A stretch of DNA of 40,138 nt from Planctomycetota bacterium (lineage in GTDB: Bacteria; Planctomycetota; Phycisphaerae; Tepidisphaerales; Tepidisphaeraceae), in assembly GCA_039182125.1 (NCBI GenBank), contig JBCDCH010000036.1, forward strand, positions 1 through 40,138. The letters run 5' to 3'. Within the stretch, counting starts at the first letter, position 1; every line of letters starts with the position of its first letter. The notes beneath the pieces were generated by a model. It searched no databases, was not told the DNA's origin, and saw only the letters and a program-made list of their open reading frames with translations. The position numbers and the translations under genes are program-made. Shown here one piece after another: positions 17,068-26,340 of the stretch.

Positions 17068-17829
17068 TTATCGGCCCCAGCCGTGACGTCTGAGCCAAAC
17101 CCCGCAGCGATTCGCCCAATCCGCGACTTCAGGCGGGTCATCGGGGTCGAGACATAGCCCCAACCCGTGCCGGCCCCGCTCATAGACGTGCAGTTCGAAC
17201 GGCACCCCCTTCTCGGCCAAGGCCGCGGCGAACATCGTGTTGTGAACTGGGGCGACGACCGCATCCTCGGCCGTGTGCCAGAGAAATGTCGGCGGCGTTT
17301 GGGCGGTCACATGTTGCTCGCTACTGAGGTGCGTGAGCAATTCAGTTGTTTGTAAGTCGGCGAGCAAGTTCTGCCTGCTGCCCAAGTGTGCCGCGGCGGT
17401 AAGCAGATCGATCACGGGATAGCACAGCACGAGGTAGTCGGGCCGGGCCGTCGTACCGACATACGTTTCGTTGTGATGCGTCGCCAAGGTACTGGCGAGA
17501 TGCCCGCCGGCACTGAAGCCGATGACGCCGACGGGAACTTGGCCGACGCGTCGGCGAACTTGTCGCATCGCTTCGGCGGCATCGATCAACGGGGCAGGGT
17601 GTCGGTTGGGCGCGATACGGTAACGAAGGACGGCGGCGGAGATGCCGAGTTCCTTGAGCCAATCGCCGATGGTCTCCGCTTCGTGATCGGCGTGCGAACC
17701 GTAACCACCGCCCGGCAGTACAAGACACGCCGACCGATGTTCGGCGACGGGCATCCAGCGCAGGGTCACCGCCGACCTCGGGTCACTCGTTTCCACGTCC
17801 GGCCAAAGGGGTTCCAACGACGGGTTCAT
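17068..17829 (-). CDS. Alpha/beta hydrolase (BD-FAE / acetyl esterase-like)
   Basis: A 253-residue serine hydrolase. The oxyanion segment LVLPGGGYG (36-44), nucleophile Ser106 in GFSAGGH, Asp189 (TAEDAVV) and His221 (GRHGLGL) form a complete catalytic set. The pattern is that of acetyl-xylan/feruloyl esterase-like hydrolases (COG0657 type), which remove acyl groups from sugars or small esters. No signal peptide is evident, so it is probably cytoplasmic; the substrate is unknown. It starts at ATG 17829, divergent from the lipoprotein gene at 17945. It is a single-gene unit in context. Confidence 0.85.
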   Translation of the reverse strand: MNPSLEPLWPDVETSDPRSAVTLRWMPVAEHRSACLVLPGGGYGSHADHEAETIGDWLKELGISAAVLRYRIAPNRHPAPLIDAAEAMRQVRRRVGQVPVGVIGFSAGGHLASTLATHHNETYVGTTARPDYLVLCYPVIDLLTAAAHLGSRQNLLADLQTTELLTHLSSEQHVTAQTPPTFLWHTAEDAVVAPVHNTMFAAALAEKGVPFELHVYERGRHGLGLCLDPDDPPEVADWANRCGVWLRRHGWGR

Positions 17830-17944
17830 GCCAAGATCATGCTCCGCGCGGACGTGCCGAACAATCGCCCCATTACCGAAACTCTCTCCGATCGGTTAGC
17901 GTTGCCTATCCCATTTGTTCTTTACGCTTCGCATTGCCACCTCC

Positions 17945-18550
17945 ATGAACCCGTCGACCGTTCTCTTGCTGCTCGTCTTTCTCGCGGGTTGTTCGACCAT
18001 CCGAACCACCGATCCCCCGCGGACCGCGACCGAGCTGTTTTTGCTGAACAAAGCCACGGAACTCGCGGTCGAACAGCTCAGCTTCGCGGAACTGCGTGAC
18101 CGACAGATTTTCGTCTCGGCGGAGTACGTCTACGGCACGTTTCAACCGAGCCAGGAACAGGCGTACCTCATGGGTGAGGTTCGTGCCCGGTTGCTCAACA
18201 GCGGGGCAAGGCTGGTCAATCGCCGCGAAGATGCCGAGATCATCGCCGAGGTTCGCGTCCAGTCGCTGGGCATCGACCGCCTTGAGTATCTCTTCGGCCT
18301 GCCGGCAATCACCGCCGCGAGTGATGAACTGGCCGGAGACGGTGAAGCGGTGGTAATTCCGGAGATCGCCTTCCTGCGGAACTTGCGCCAGAAAGGCTTC
18401 TCTGCCTTGGCGATCGTAACCTATTGGCGTGAGGGCGGTGAACTCGTGAGCAGCACCCCGGTGGTGGTCGGCAAGACCAGCCGCGAGGATTTCTGGATCT
18501 TCGGAGTCGGCCCGCAAACCGTCGGCAACATCCCGCCCGCCGACCAGTAG
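17945..18550 (+). CDS. Uncharacterised lipoprotein
   Basis: A 201-residue protein with a lipoprotein signal: MNPSTVLLLLVFLAGCSTI, where LAGC is a good lipobox with lipidated Cys16. The mature part has TDPPRTATELFLLNKATELA, then a region with likely beta structure (QIFVSAEYVYGTF, AEIIAEVRVQSLGIDR). No catalytic motif is seen and the family was not recognised with confidence. It probably sits in the outer or cytoplasmic membrane facing the periplasm. The AsmA-like gene starts 13 nt downstream, so they are probably co-transcribed and may share an envelope role. ATG 17945 was chosen because it places the signal peptide at the N-terminus. Confidence 0.75.
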   Translation: MNPSTVLLLLVFLAGCSTIRTTDPPRTATELFLLNKATELAVEQLSFAELRDRQIFVSAEYVYGTFQPSQEQAYLMGEVRARLLNSGARLVNRREDAEIIAEVRVQSLGIDRLEYLFGLPAITAASDELAGDGEAVVIPEIAFLRNLRQKGFSALAIVTYWREGGELVSSTPVVVGKTSREDFWIFGVGPQTVGNIPPADQ

Positions 18551-18563
18551 TACGGAGCGCGTC

Positions 18564-21500
18564 ATGGCGAAGAACAAGCCTGCAAAGACGGCCAAGCCCA
18601 GAGCCTCCCGCAAGCGGATCGACCGGTGGTGGAAACGGTACCTCCGTCGTCTCGCTGTCGTGATGGTGCTGTTGCTGGTGATCGTCAGCGTGTTGCTGGT
18701 GGCGGTCCAGCTTGTGCTTTGGTCGGGGCTGCCCCGTGACATTGCCGTGAGCACGATCCGGGCGCAGACAGGCTTGGACACGTCGGTCGGCGCGGTGGAG
18801 ATCTCACTGCTCGGCGACGTCAAAGTTCGAGAGGTCGAACTCACGCTTCCCGAGACCGCCGTCCCGGTCCAGGCCGGCGCGCCGCGTCCGGCCGACATCA
18901 CTCCCGAACCGTTCGCGCGGGTCGAAGAAATCAGCGCCAAGCTCCCCCCGCTGCCGCTGGTTGCCGTCCAGTTCCTGGCAGGCAAGCCCAACGTCAATCT
19001 CGTCGACATCGAGGGCATCACCGTCGATGCCCGCCAGTATGACGACGGCACCTGGAACCTCCAGCGCATCGCCGAGCAGGTCCAGCGCACCCTTGCCAAA
19101 CCAACGGCGCAACCCGAATCACAAGGCTTGGCCTTGCCATTGTCCCTGCCGTTGCCCAAGGTCGATCTCCGCGACATCACGCTTCGAGCGATGGACAACA
19201 AAGGCCGGCGGCAAACGATCGCGCCGATTTCCGTCTTCGCCGAAAGCGACAAACCGTTGCACTGGACGTTCAAGGTGTCGCTGCCAGAAACAACGGGGAT
19301 GGACGGGGCGCCGCTGCCGCGTTCGATCACCGGGGAACTCGTGCCGGCCGGCCGGTTCGATCACGTCGTTTACGTCGAACTGCCCAACGCGGCGGCACTC
19401 ATCGACCCGATCATCCCGCTGCCCGGAACGGGTGTTCAACTCAACTGGGTCGGCAACCTCGCCGACGGCATCGACGGCCAGCTTCGCCTCGAGAAGATTG
19501 CTATCGACATCCAGAACGGCGTGACCATCCGCGGGGACGTACTGGCCAAGGCAGGCTCCCGCGGCGGCCCGCTGTTCCAGGCCGACGTCGTCGAGATCGT
19601 CATCGACAACGTGCCCCAGGTCGGCACAGTCATCATCACGTCCGGCACACTCAACTTCGACGGCAAGACCGCCCGGCTGACGGACGGTCGGGCCGAACTG
19701 CTCGGCGGCACCGCCGCCATCCGTGAAGCCGCGATCGACGTCGCCAACCTCGTCGGCAACGCCGACCTCAAGCTCACCGAACTGACCTACGCCGGCAACA
19801 CCGTCAGCGGCAACGCCAACCTCGACGTGCGCCGATCGAACACCGACGGACTGTCGATCGAGCTGACCGGGGATTTCGGCGGCAACTCCGTGGCCGGCCC
19901 TTTCGCCGCGCGAGTCGACGTCAACGGGTCCGGTGAAAGTTTTCGTGAACTCGATTGGAGGGCAAGCGTTGATGAAGCCCACGTTGTCCGCGGCGGGCAA
20001 CGGATCGACCTGCCGATCCTTGTCGCCAATGCATCGACGGCGTTCTTGGACGAACTCACGCAAGTGCTTCTGAAAGAGGTACGAACCGACGACGTCGATT
20101 TGCTCCGGGCCGAGGGCGGCTTGACACTTTCGGCGGACGAACGCATTTGGTGGTTCTACGGCGAGATCGCGGACTTGGCGCTGACCTTGCCACGTCTGCC
20201 GGAGTCGAACAATCAGGTCACGCTCGCCGGATTGGTCAACGTGTGGGGGGAGTTGCCAAGGGACCAGAGCAATGGCCTGACCGTGATCATCGATCAGCTC
20301 TACGGCACCGGCGGCGGGTTGGTCGTTTCCGGCTCGGGCAAGTTCACTCCCGGCGGTGCCGCCGATGCGGAACTCACCGACACAGCCACCGGCGACCTTG
20401 CCGAAAACCTCGCGTCAGTGTTGCCTTTGCAACTCGCGTTGACGGTCTCGGACAACGGCGAGGTCGGGGCCAGCAGCACCATCGTCGACGGCAACATTCG
20501 TGGCAACTTCAATCTCGCGGGCGACCCTGATCCCGAACGCTGGTTCATCGAGTTCGACGGCAAGCTCGACGCGATGAACCTCGCCGTCGCCAGCCAGGCG
20601 ATCGACGACATCGGCGGCGACATCACCGGATCGCTCAACGCCAAACGCATCGTCGTTCAAACGCAGAACGTGCGGGGCCTGGGCGGAACCGCGGCGTTGG
20701 ACGTCATGGCACCCCTCGATGCGACCGAACCGATCCGCGGCACGCTTGCCGTTCGTGACATTGAACTTGCCCAGGTCGGTCGCATCGCCAACCTGCCGCC
20801 GCTGTCTGGCCGACTCGCCAATGCCGACTTGGCGCTCGCCGCTGAAACACTCACCGCCGATGCCCTCCGCGTCGACGGTAGTTTTGCGGTGCTTCCCGAA
20901 GGCACGGATCCGAAGATCATCGCCGGCCCCTTGGTCGTCGGCGAGTCGATCACCGGCGACATTCGGTTGCGTGGCTTCGACCTCTCCGCCACCAACATCA
21001 CCGTCACCAGCACCCGTGAACTCGGCGGCCAACCCAGGCGCGGCAACGTCATCGCCAATGCGTTCGTCTCCCTCAACGACCTACAACGCATCACCGCCAA
21101 TGTCGATGTCGATGACTACTACATCGACCTGCCCGCCCTGAGCGATGCGTTGGATGTCGTCGTCAACGACTTCGATGCGAACGAGTTGGTCATCACCTTC
21201 GAGCCCGACAAGCTCTTGCCGTCGGTGGACGGCATGATCAACCTCGACGCCGACGTCACGATCGCACAGGTCACGGACATGGTCGAGATCTCCGTTGCCG
21301 CCGAGGCGCGCGACCGGGCGTTCAACATCAACGACCTGCGTATCGCCATGGCGACCGCCGGTGAGTTGACCGGCGAAGCCAGATTTCCTTTCGACGAGCC
21401 GGCCGCGTCAACGTTCCGGCTCATCGGCGACGACCTTGATCTGAGCCCGCTGTTGACGGACTTCGCCGGCGAAACGGCGCTCGATCAAGTGTCGGGCATC

Positions 21501-22511
21501 TGGGACATCGACGTCAACCTTCGGCCCGCCGACGTGAAGCGCCCACTCGCACCGCTGCAACTCGACATCGACGTCGACGTCGAAGACGGCCAGTTCATGG
21601 GCATGTCCATCGGCGGGCTTGACGTGCGGGCATTCGCGGACCTCGCCTTCACCGACGAAGCCGGCCGGTCCGCGTTTCAGTTCAACAAGTTCGTCACCCG
21701 CTACGCCATCGCCCGATTCGCCGAGGGAACGGTCGATACCTTCGCCCGAGTCACGCGCAAGATGGTCACCGACAGCGACGGCTCGGAGCAACTCGTGTTG
21801 CAGTCGCTGGTCACCATCGATATCGGCAGCGACAGCCAGACGCCAGACGCGGCCGCACCGCTGGATCTCAAGCAACTCGTCGGCCTCGTGAACCCCGACG
21901 GCATCGGCGCCGCCGGGCTCGTGAACGGCAAGATGAACTTCGGCGGCGACCTGCTCGACATCACCCGCGCGGTCGACGAGGTCAACCGACGCCGCGCGGC
22001 CGAACTGGCCGGCACCCCGGTCGATGACGCCAGCATGGCCAGTGCCATCGACGTCTTCGGCGGTAGCGGGCGGCTCAACCTCACCGAACTCGGCATCTAC
22101 GGGCCCAAAGCCCGAACCATCGGTTTCGATGCCAGAGACGACTCGCGCGGCAACGGTGAGGGCACCATTGGCTTTGACTTCTTCCGCGGCAACATCCGGG
22201 CCAAGGACATCAACATCCGCGTCACTCCGATCCAGGTTCGCGGCGCACTGAGCATCGACAACGTGCTCTTCACCGACGACCCGCCCATCGACGGTTACAT
22301 CGTCGCGTTGGCCTCACCGCTGGGCGACATCGACCTGCCTTTCGTCAACAACGCCGACCAACTCCTCACCGCGATCCAAAGCGCGGCGAATCTCCAGAGC
22401 TTCCGCATCCAAGGCACCGTATCCAACTTCGAGCCTGTGCCGGCTGCGTTCGCCGAGATCGGCGACCAGACCAAGAAGCTGCTCGTCGGCGATGCACGGG
22501 ACTCGCGCTAG
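18564..22511 (+). CDS. AsmA/TamB-like envelope protein
   Basis: A 1315-residue protein. A basic N-terminus (residues 1-29) leads to one transmembrane helix (about 30-53), then RAQTGLDTSVGAVEISLLGDVKVREVEL, which is the typical opening of AsmA-like proteins. The long remainder is a series of short beta strands of the form 'GxxxxDG...L..LxG.A.', as expected for the beta-taco groove of bridge-like lipid-transfer proteins (AsmA, TamB, YhdP). The C-terminus has the conserved-looking LGDIDLPFVNNADQLLTAIQ segment. These proteins are thought to move phospholipids or assist outer-membrane assembly. It starts at ATG 18564 just after the lipoprotein gene, and mutL begins 10 nt after it. Confidence 0.75.
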   Translation: MAKNKPAKTAKPRASRKRIDRWWKRYLRRLAVVMVLLLVIVSVLLVAVQLVLWSGLPRDIAVSTIRAQTGLDTSVGAVEISLLGDVKVREVELTLPETAVPVQAGAPRPADITPEPFARVEEISAKLPPLPLVAVQFLAGKPNVNLVDIEGITVDARQYDDGTWNLQRIAEQVQRTLAKPTAQPESQGLALPLSLPLPKVDLRDITLRAMDNKGRRQTIAPISVFAESDKPLHWTFKVSLPETTGMDGAPLPRSITGELVPAGRFDHVVYVELPNAAALIDPIIPLPGTGVQLNWVGNLADGIDGQLRLEKIAIDIQNGVTIRGDVLAKAGSRGGPLFQADVVEIVIDNVPQVGTVIITSGTLNFDGKTARLTDGRAELLGGTAAIREAAIDVANLVGNADLKLTELTYAGNTVSGNANLDVRRSNTDGLSIELTGDFGGNSVAGPFAARVDVNGSGESFRELDWRASVDEAHVVRGGQRIDLPILVANASTAFLDELTQVLLKEVRTDDVDLLRAEGGLTLSADERIWWFYGEIADLALTLPRLPESNNQVTLAGLVNVWGELPRDQSNGLTVIIDQLYGTGGGLVVSGSGKFTPGGAADAELTDTATGDLAENLASVLPLQLALTVSDNGEVGASSTIVDGNIRGNFNLAGDPDPERWFIEFDGKLDAMNLAVASQAIDDIGGDITGSLNAKRIVVQTQNVRGLGGTAALDVMAPLDATEPIRGTLAVRDIELAQVGRIANLPPLSGRLANADLALAAETLTADALRVDGSFAVLPEGTDPKIIAGPLVVGESITGDIRLRGFDLSATNITVTSTRELGGQPRRGNVIANAFVSLNDLQRITANVDVDDYYIDLPALSDALDVVVNDFDANELVITFEPDKLLPSVDGMINLDADVTIAQVTDMVEISVAAEARDRAFNINDLRIAMATAGELTGEARFPFDEPAASTFRLIGDDLDLSPLLTDFAGETALDQVSGIWDIDVNLRPADVKRPLAPLQLDIDVDVEDGQFMGMSIGGLDVRAFADLAFTDEAGRSAFQFNKFVTRYAIARFAEGTVDTFARVTRKMVTDSDGSEQLVLQSLVTIDIGSDSQTPDAAAPLDLKQLVGLVNPDGIGAAGLVNGKMNFGGDLLDITRAVDEVNRRRAAELAGTPVDDASMASAIDVFGGSGRLNLTELGIYGPKARTIGFDARDDSRGNGEGTIGFDFFRGNIRAKDINIRVTPIQVRGALSIDNVLFTDDPPIDGYIVALASPLGDIDLPFVNNADQLLTAIQSAANLQSFRIQGTVSNFEPVPAAFAEIGDQTKKLLVGDARDSR

Positions 22512-22520
22512 ACTCATCGC

Positions 22521-24314
22521 ATGGACGGTCGGCCGGTCATCCGACAACTTCCCCAAGCCCTGATTAACCGCATCGCCGCCGGCGAGGTGGTCGAACGGCC
22601 GGCGTCGGTCGTGAAAGAACTCATCGAAAACGCCATCGACGCCGGTGCCACGCAGATCACGATCGACATCGAGGAAGGCGGCCGAAAGCTCATCCGCATC
22701 GTCGATGACGGACGCGGGATCGCGCCGGATCAGTTGCCACTCGCCTTCGCACCGCACGCGACGAGCAAGCTCACCGACGACGCCGACCTGCTGAGCATCC
22801 GCACGATGGGCTTCCGGGGCGAAGCGCTGGCGAGCATCGGCAGCGTGAGCCGGTGCCGGATCGTGACGCGCACCAACGACGGCGACGCGGCGTTCGGGAT
22901 GGACAACACCGGCGGCGAAGTGACCGGCCCCACCCCCGCCGCCGGCAACGTCGGTACCACCGTCGAGGTTCGCGATCTTTTCTTCAACGTCCCGGCCCGC
23001 CGAAAGTTCCTCAAGGCGACCGGCACCGAGAGTTCGTACGTCACCGAGACCGTGCTCAAACTCGCGCTGGCCAACCCGTCGGTGGGCTTCCGCTACAGTC
23101 GTGACGGCAAGGTCGCGCACGACTTGCCGCCCGGCGTCGACCGACTACTCGCGGGCTGGCCGAAAGAGTTCCGCGATCAACACCTCGCCGTCGACCGGCG
23201 TGATCAGGACTACCACCTGCACGGTATCGTCGGCCTGCCCGAACTGGCCGCGCCGCACATGCGGTACCAGTATCTGTTCGTCGCCGGGCGACCGGTGAAG
23301 GACCGGCACATGATCCATGCGCTCCGCGAAGCATTTCGAGGCTTGTGCGAACCGGGACGACATCCGGCGGCCGTGCTCATGCTCAACTTGCCGCCGGGAG
23401 CCGTGGATGTCAACGTGCATCCGCAGAAGTTGGAGGTCCGCTTCCGCGAGAGCAACCGCGTCCATGCCTTGGTGATGAGCAGCGTGAAGCAGGCTTTGCT
23501 CGGAGCGAACCTTGCCCCCAAGCTCAAGCCGAAAGTCGAGGAGCCGGAGCCGCCACGGGAAAATGTCCGCGAAACGTTGGCCGCGTTCTTCAAGCAAGAC
23601 TTACAGCAACAGACGCGTTTGGAGAATGTCCAGCCGGTTGAGACGACCGAAGTGGCTGCGCCGCCTGCCGTGCCGCCGTCGCAGGGCGACGGGTCTAGCA
23701 ACGGTGAATCGCGCGAAGAAGTTGACCCCGCACTTCCGATCCGCGGCGCGATCCAGTTGCACAACAGTTATCTCGTCACGCAAACCGACGACGGCATGGT
23801 CATCATCGATCAGCACGCGTTGCACGAGCGGATCATTTTCGAAGACCTTCTCCAGCGGATCCGCCGTGGTAATCTCGAGAGTCAGCATCTGCTGATGCCG
23901 TTGACGTTCGATGCCGACGGGCGGCAGCTGGAAGTACTCGAGACGCTTCGGCCCATGTTGCTCCGGCTCGGAATCGACGCCGAGGCGTTCGGCCCCGACG
24001 CGGTCGCGGTGCGTTCCTTCCCGTCGTTTCTGCACAAGCTCGACCCGGTCGACTTTCTCCAACAGTTACTGCAACGGGACGAGTCGGAGTTGGAAAAGGC
24101 CGACGACGAAACGGTCCTGCACGAAGTGCTGGACATGATGAGTTGCAAGGCCGCGGTGAAGGCCGGCGACCCGCTGACGCCGGAGGAGATCACCGCCCTG
24201 CTGGCCCGCCGCGACCTCGTCTCCAGATCCAGCAACTGCCCACACGGTCGCCCGACGACACTCCGCCTATCTCTCACCGACCTCGAACGACAGTTCAAAC
24301 GCACCGGGTTTTGA
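22521..24314 (+). CDS. mutL: DNA mismatch repair protein MutL (endonuclease type)
   Basis: A 597-residue MutL. The GHKL ATPase domain has NRIAAGEVVERPASVVKELI and ENAIDAG (Glu36, Asn37, Asp40), DDGRGI, GFRGEALASI and GTTVEVRDLFFNVPARRKF. A proline-rich linker (about 335-405) leads to the C-terminal dimerisation domain. There the latent endonuclease motif DQHA-x2-E-x4-E is intact (Asp430 to Glu441), together with SCKAAVKAGD, CPHGRPTT and a C-terminal FKR. The organism therefore uses nicking MutL, as in most bacteria outside the MutH-bearing gamma group. It starts at ATG 22521. An acetyltransferase gene begins 2 nt after its stop. Confidence 0.95.
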   Translation: MDGRPVIRQLPQALINRIAAGEVVERPASVVKELIENAIDAGATQITIDIEEGGRKLIRIVDDGRGIAPDQLPLAFAPHATSKLTDDADLLSIRTMGFRGEALASIGSVSRCRIVTRTNDGDAAFGMDNTGGEVTGPTPAAGNVGTTVEVRDLFFNVPARRKFLKATGTESSYVTETVLKLALANPSVGFRYSRDGKVAHDLPPGVDRLLAGWPKEFRDQHLAVDRRDQDYHLHGIVGLPELAAPHMRYQYLFVAGRPVKDRHMIHALREAFRGLCEPGRHPAAVLMLNLPPGAVDVNVHPQKLEVRFRESNRVHALVMSSVKQALLGANLAPKLKPKVEEPEPPRENVRETLAAFFKQDLQQQTRLENVQPVETTEVAAPPAVPPSQGDGSSNGESREEVDPALPIRGAIQLHNSYLVTQTDDGMVIIDQHALHERIIFEDLLQRIRRGNLESQHLLMPLTFDADGRQLEVLETLRPMLLRLGIDAEAFGPDAVAVRSFPSFLHKLDPVDFLQQLLQRDESELEKADDETVLHEVLDMMSCKAAVKAGDPLTPEEITALLARRDLVSRSSNCPHGRPTTLRLSLTDLERQFKRTGF

Positions 24315-24316
24315 CC

Positions 24317-24736
24317 ATGCGAATCGAGACCGTCGACGTCGAACGCATCCGCGCCCTGCGGCACAAGGTGCTGCGTGCCGGCATGCCGATCGAGACGACG
24401 TATTTCACGGGCGATGAGCTGGCGACGCATTACGCGGCGCTCATCGACGGCGCGGTCGTTGGCTGCGTGTCGGCGCTGGTCGCGCCTTTTCCCGAGCACG
24501 ACGAACCGGCCGACCGGCAGCTGCGCGGCATGGCAACGGACCCAGTCCATCGTGGACGCGGCATCGGTGGCACGCTGGTCCGTACCTTGCTCGCCGACGC
24601 GCCCGGCCGGGTCTGGTGCAACGCCCGTATCGCGGCGGCCAACGTCTATCGCCGCGCCGGCTTCGAACAAATCGGTGAGCCGTTCGAGGTACCAATCTTC
24701 GGCACGCACTTGCGGATGCTGAACGTCAACGCTTGA
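24317..24736 (+). CDS. GNAT family N-acetyltransferase
   Basis: A 139-residue protein of GNAT fold. The acetyl-CoA pyrophosphate-binding motif A reads LRGMATDPVHRGRGIGGTLV, with the R-x-x-G-x-G core at RGRGIG, and a later ANVYRRAGFEQIGEPFEV segment matches motif B. It transfers an acetyl group from acetyl-CoA to an unknown amine. The start ATG 24317 is 2 nt after the mutL stop, suggesting one transcript. Its last 11 nt overlap the convergent repeat-protein gene. Confidence 0.88.
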   Translation: MRIETVDVERIRALRHKVLRAGMPIETTYFTGDELATHYAALIDGAVVGCVSALVAPFPEHDEPADRQLRGMATDPVHRGRGIGGTLVRTLLADAPGRVWCNARIAAANVYRRAGFEQIGEPFEVPIFGTHLRMLNVNA

Positions 24737-25475
24737 GCTTAATGCGGGCCTTGTCGCGGGCCTTGGTGAAGGTGCCGAACAGGCGAACGGCGGCGCCGTA
24801 GAGTGCGGCGTTGCTCTTGCGAACGACCGAGTCACTCAGATGCGCGCCGCCGTCATGCAACGCCTTGAGTTCCGCCAACACCTCGTCCTGCGTCCATCGG
24901 CGGCGCTGGCGGTGCTTGGTCCCATCGATGCCGGCACTTTCGAGTGCCCTCTGGAAGCTGCCGAAGTAGCGGACCGACGCCGCGTGGAGGCCGGGGTCGT
25001 CCCGCTGGACCGAGCCGCTGTTGAGCGGAGCACCGTTCGTCTCGGCCTGCTTGAGTTCGGCGATGATGGTGGCCTTGTCCCAACGGCGGTAGCGCGACAC
25101 GACTTCCGCGTCGAGCCCGGCCGCGGCGAGAGCGCGGTCCCACTTACCGAACAGGCGCGGCTGCAACGACGCGAACGCCGCCCTGCCGAGTTCGTCGCCC
25201 CGCTCGATCACCGCCGACCAGTGCAAATCCTCGCCGCGCTCGTGGGCCTCACGGATGAGTTCGACGACGTTGGCCTTGGTCCACTTGGGCCGGCGGGCGA
25301 TCTCCGTGTAACGCGTGCCCGTCGCCTCGATCGCACGGCGGTAGCTGCCAAAGTGATACGCGGCCGCACTGACCAACGACTGGTGCGACTCGGCGAGCCG
25401 GTTGTAGCTGAGGTCGACGCCCGCAGCCTTGAGTTTGCGCAGCGCTCGAAGAATGCTGTCTTGCGTCCAGGCCAT
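24726..25475 (-). CDS. Four-repeat protein resembling homing endonuclease-associated (HNH_repeat-like) repeats
   Basis: A 249-residue protein made almost wholly of four tandem units of about 62-67 residues. Each begins with a Trp (W3, W65, W132, W194) followed by a helix (WTxDxIxxEL), then Gly-x-x-Leu and a conserved [YR]xFGSFxxAL near the end (FG at 42, 109, 171, 233). This layout resembles the homing endonuclease-associated repeat (PF18780-like), thought to bind DNA. No HNH, GIY-YIG or LAGLIDADG catalytic motif is present. The protein is strongly basic, which fits nucleic-acid binding. ATG 25475 is preceded by GGGGGAA at 25491-25485; GTG 25496 is the alternative. It is divergent from truB and overlaps the acetyltransferase by 11 nt. 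The family assignment is by eye. Confidence 0.7.
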   Translation of the reverse strand: MAWTQDSILRALRKLKAAGVDLSYNRLAESHQSLVSAAAYHFGSYRRAIEATGTRYTEIARRPKWTKANVVELIREAHERGEDLHWSAVIERGDELGRAAFASLQPRLFGKWDRALAAAGLDAEVVSRYRRWDKATIIAELKQAETNGAPLNSGSVQRDDPGLHAASVRYFGSFQRALESAGIDGTKHRQRRRWTQDEVLAELKALHDGGAHLSDSVVRKSNAALYGAAVRLFGTFTKARDKARIKLKR

Positions 25476-25566
25476 GGCAACGTGTTCCCCCGACACAGGC
25501 GCTGTCGGTTACAAATGTCGTCGTCGCAATCATGGATGAGGTCGTGGAAGACCGCGGTTGGCGCAT

Positions 25567-26340
25567 ATGGTGTTTACCGTGGCGGACGATTCATCGCAAC
25601 CAACACGACCGGTCGATGGGAGCGCCGCAACCGCCGACGTACCCGACGCGGGTGTGCTGGTGATCGACAAGCCGCTGGGCGTTTCGTCGGCGCGGATCGT
25701 CGCACGGGTCAAGGGCATCGCACGATCGGCCGGTGCGGCCAAGCGCTACAAGGTCGGCCACGCCGGCACGCTCGACCCCGCCGCGACGGGTGTGTTGGTG
25801 CTCCTGCTCGGCAAGGCGACCAAGCAATGCGAACGGATGATGGGCCTGCCCAAGACTTACCGAACGACGGTCCGCCTCGGCGCGACGACACCGACCGACG
25901 ACGCCGAAGGCGAGCCGACCCCCTGGCCCGACGCGATGCCGCCGACCTTGCAGGACATTCATGGCGTATTGACTCGGTTCACCGGCACCTTCGAGCAAAC
26001 ACCGCCGCAGTTCAGTGCCGTGAAAGTTGGCGGTCGACGCGCCTATGCCGCGGCCCGCTCAGGCGAAACCGTGGAGATCGAGCCGAAGACCGTTCGCTGT
26101 GATCGGCTCGAACTCGTGCGGTACGACTGGCCCGATCTCGTGCTGGAAATGGACACCGGACGCGGATTTTACGTTCGTTCACTCGCCCGGGACCTGGGTA
26201 CCGTGCTCAACGTCGGCGGGTACCTCACCGCGCTACGCCGCACGGCCGCCGGGCCTTTTAGCGTCGACAACGCGGTCGACATCGAAACGCTCGACCGTGA
26301 CGGCATCTCCGCCCACTTATTCCACGAGGTGCCCGCATGA
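25567..26340 (+). CDS. truB: tRNA pseudouridine(55) synthase
   Basis: TruB makes pseudouridine 55 in the T-loop of most tRNAs. The catalytic Asp70 lies in KVGHAGTLDPAATGVL, preceded by GVLVIDKPLGVSS and followed by KTYRTTVRLGATTPTDD, QFSAVKVGGRRAY and GRGFYVRSLARDLG, all family hallmarks. The length is 257 residues. ATG 25567 is used; an upstream TTG and a downstream GTG at 25579 are possible. About 28 residues precede the conserved core, longer than usual. The stop overlaps the plsC start (ATGA). Confidence 0.93.
   Translation: MVFTVADDSSQPTRPVDGSAATADVPDAGVLVIDKPLGVSSARIVARVKGIARSAGAAKRYKVGHAGTLDPAATGVLVLLLGKATKQCERMMGLPKTYRTTVRLGATTPTDDAEGEPTPWPDAMPPTLQDIHGVLTRFTGTFEQTPPQFSAVKVGGRRAYAAARSGETVEIEPKTVRCDRLELVRYDWPDLVLEMDTGRGFYVRSLARDLGTVLNVGGYLTALRRTAAGPFSVDNAVDIETLDRDGISAHLFHEVPA

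Noticed and set aside
16679-17119. Long in-frame upstream extension of the cold-shock gene
   Set aside because: The frame is open, but the translated extension has no domain and crosses into the alpha/beta hydrolase 3' end. The cold-shock domain start is clear at 16678 or 16666.
17906-19330. A 474-codon minus-strand frame opposite the lipoprotein and the start of the AsmA-like gene
   Set aside because: No domain, low-complexity Ser/Arg-rich content, and it is antisense to a clear lipoprotein signal and membrane helix.
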